NCBI GenBank assembly: GCA_944358865.1
Contig: CALVRV010000008.1
Span: 1-53,514 of the forward strand
Reading direction: 5' to 3'
DNA length: 53,514 bases
DNA from: an uncultured Bacilli bacterium
GTDB lineage: Bacteria; Bacillota_I; Bacilli_A; RFN20; CAG-826
The notes beneath the pieces were generated by a model that was given only the letters and a program-made list of their open reading frames with translations, was not told where the DNA came from and ran no database searches. How positions within the stretch are numbered: the stretch's first letter is position 1; the number at the start of each line of letters is the position of its first letter. Positions 53,443-53,514 of this stretch are shown here, piece after piece. The position numbers and the translations under genes were made by a program.

Positions 53443-53514
53443 GTTAGATGACAAATTCAATGCAACAAATTAATTATTTTTGTGTGATTCTAATTTTTAA
53501 GTAGTTATTGTTGC

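Overview
The window comes from a low-GC, Gram-positive-type bacterium, most likely an uncultured gut member of the Bacilli/Erysipelotrichia/'Tenericutes' radiation. Evidence: very AT-rich DNA, the Firmicutes r-protein superoperon order with a zinc-type S14 and no rpmD, the ecfA1-ecfA2-ecfT-truA-(yebC)-rplM-rpsI order, a CIRCE-controlled Hsp20, a bifurcating-type [FeFe]-hydrogenase and a bile-salt-hydrolase-type enzyme. Trp is read from TGG and no gene is broken by TGA, so the code is standard; yet none of the 63 intact genes outside one imported cassette ends in TGA.

Layout. 1-5,200: a fast-evolving accessory block with a DUF4037-type nucleotidyltransferase, a truncated AAA_14 ATPase, a four-gene DUF3990/DUF3791 cassette of foreign character (a likely ADP-ribosyltransferase toxin-antitoxin module), a Fic protein with a palindromic operator, and two decayed pseudogenes. 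5,236-16,005: an ABC exporter pair, a fucose-isomerase-like protein, an O-antigen-ligase-like membrane protein, heat-shock Hsp20, a choloylglycine-hydrolase family enzyme, a membrane/DUF2188 fusion, a GT2 glycosyltransferase, an M6-like lipoprotein protease and a degenerate kinase-fold protein. 16,011-20,410: prs, then queuosine salvage: queT behind a preQ1-I riboswitch, tgt, queA and queH. 20,531-35,539: one ~15 kb unit from a single good promoter and structured leader to a terminator, carrying rpsJ to rplQ with secY, adk, map, infA, rpmJ and rpoA.

35,628-39,858: a HydC-HydB-HydA hydrogenase operon with a perfect 21-bp palindrome over its -35. 39,938-44,448: an HSL-type esterase, a 230-bp inverted-repeat (MITE-like) element, and a lipoprotein plus large secreted metalloprotease. 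44,541-53,403: cysS, mgtC-like, rlmB, a sigma-like gene whose N-terminus lies across a possible -1 frameshift, ecfA1A2T-truA, yebC, rplM-rpsI and tRNA-Ile(GAT).

How the genes fit together: QueT is an ECF S-component and can use the EcfA1A2T module in the same window; imported preQ1-type precursor is inserted into tRNA by Tgt and finished by QueA and QueH, while the riboswitch limits QueT when preQ1 is plentiful. HydABC would couple NADH and ferredoxin oxidation to H2. A recurring theme is leaderless transcription: at least six genes at the head of transcription units have a -10 hexamer ending 6-9 nt before the ATG and no Shine-Dalgarno sequence, whereas operon-internal r-protein genes have strong ones.
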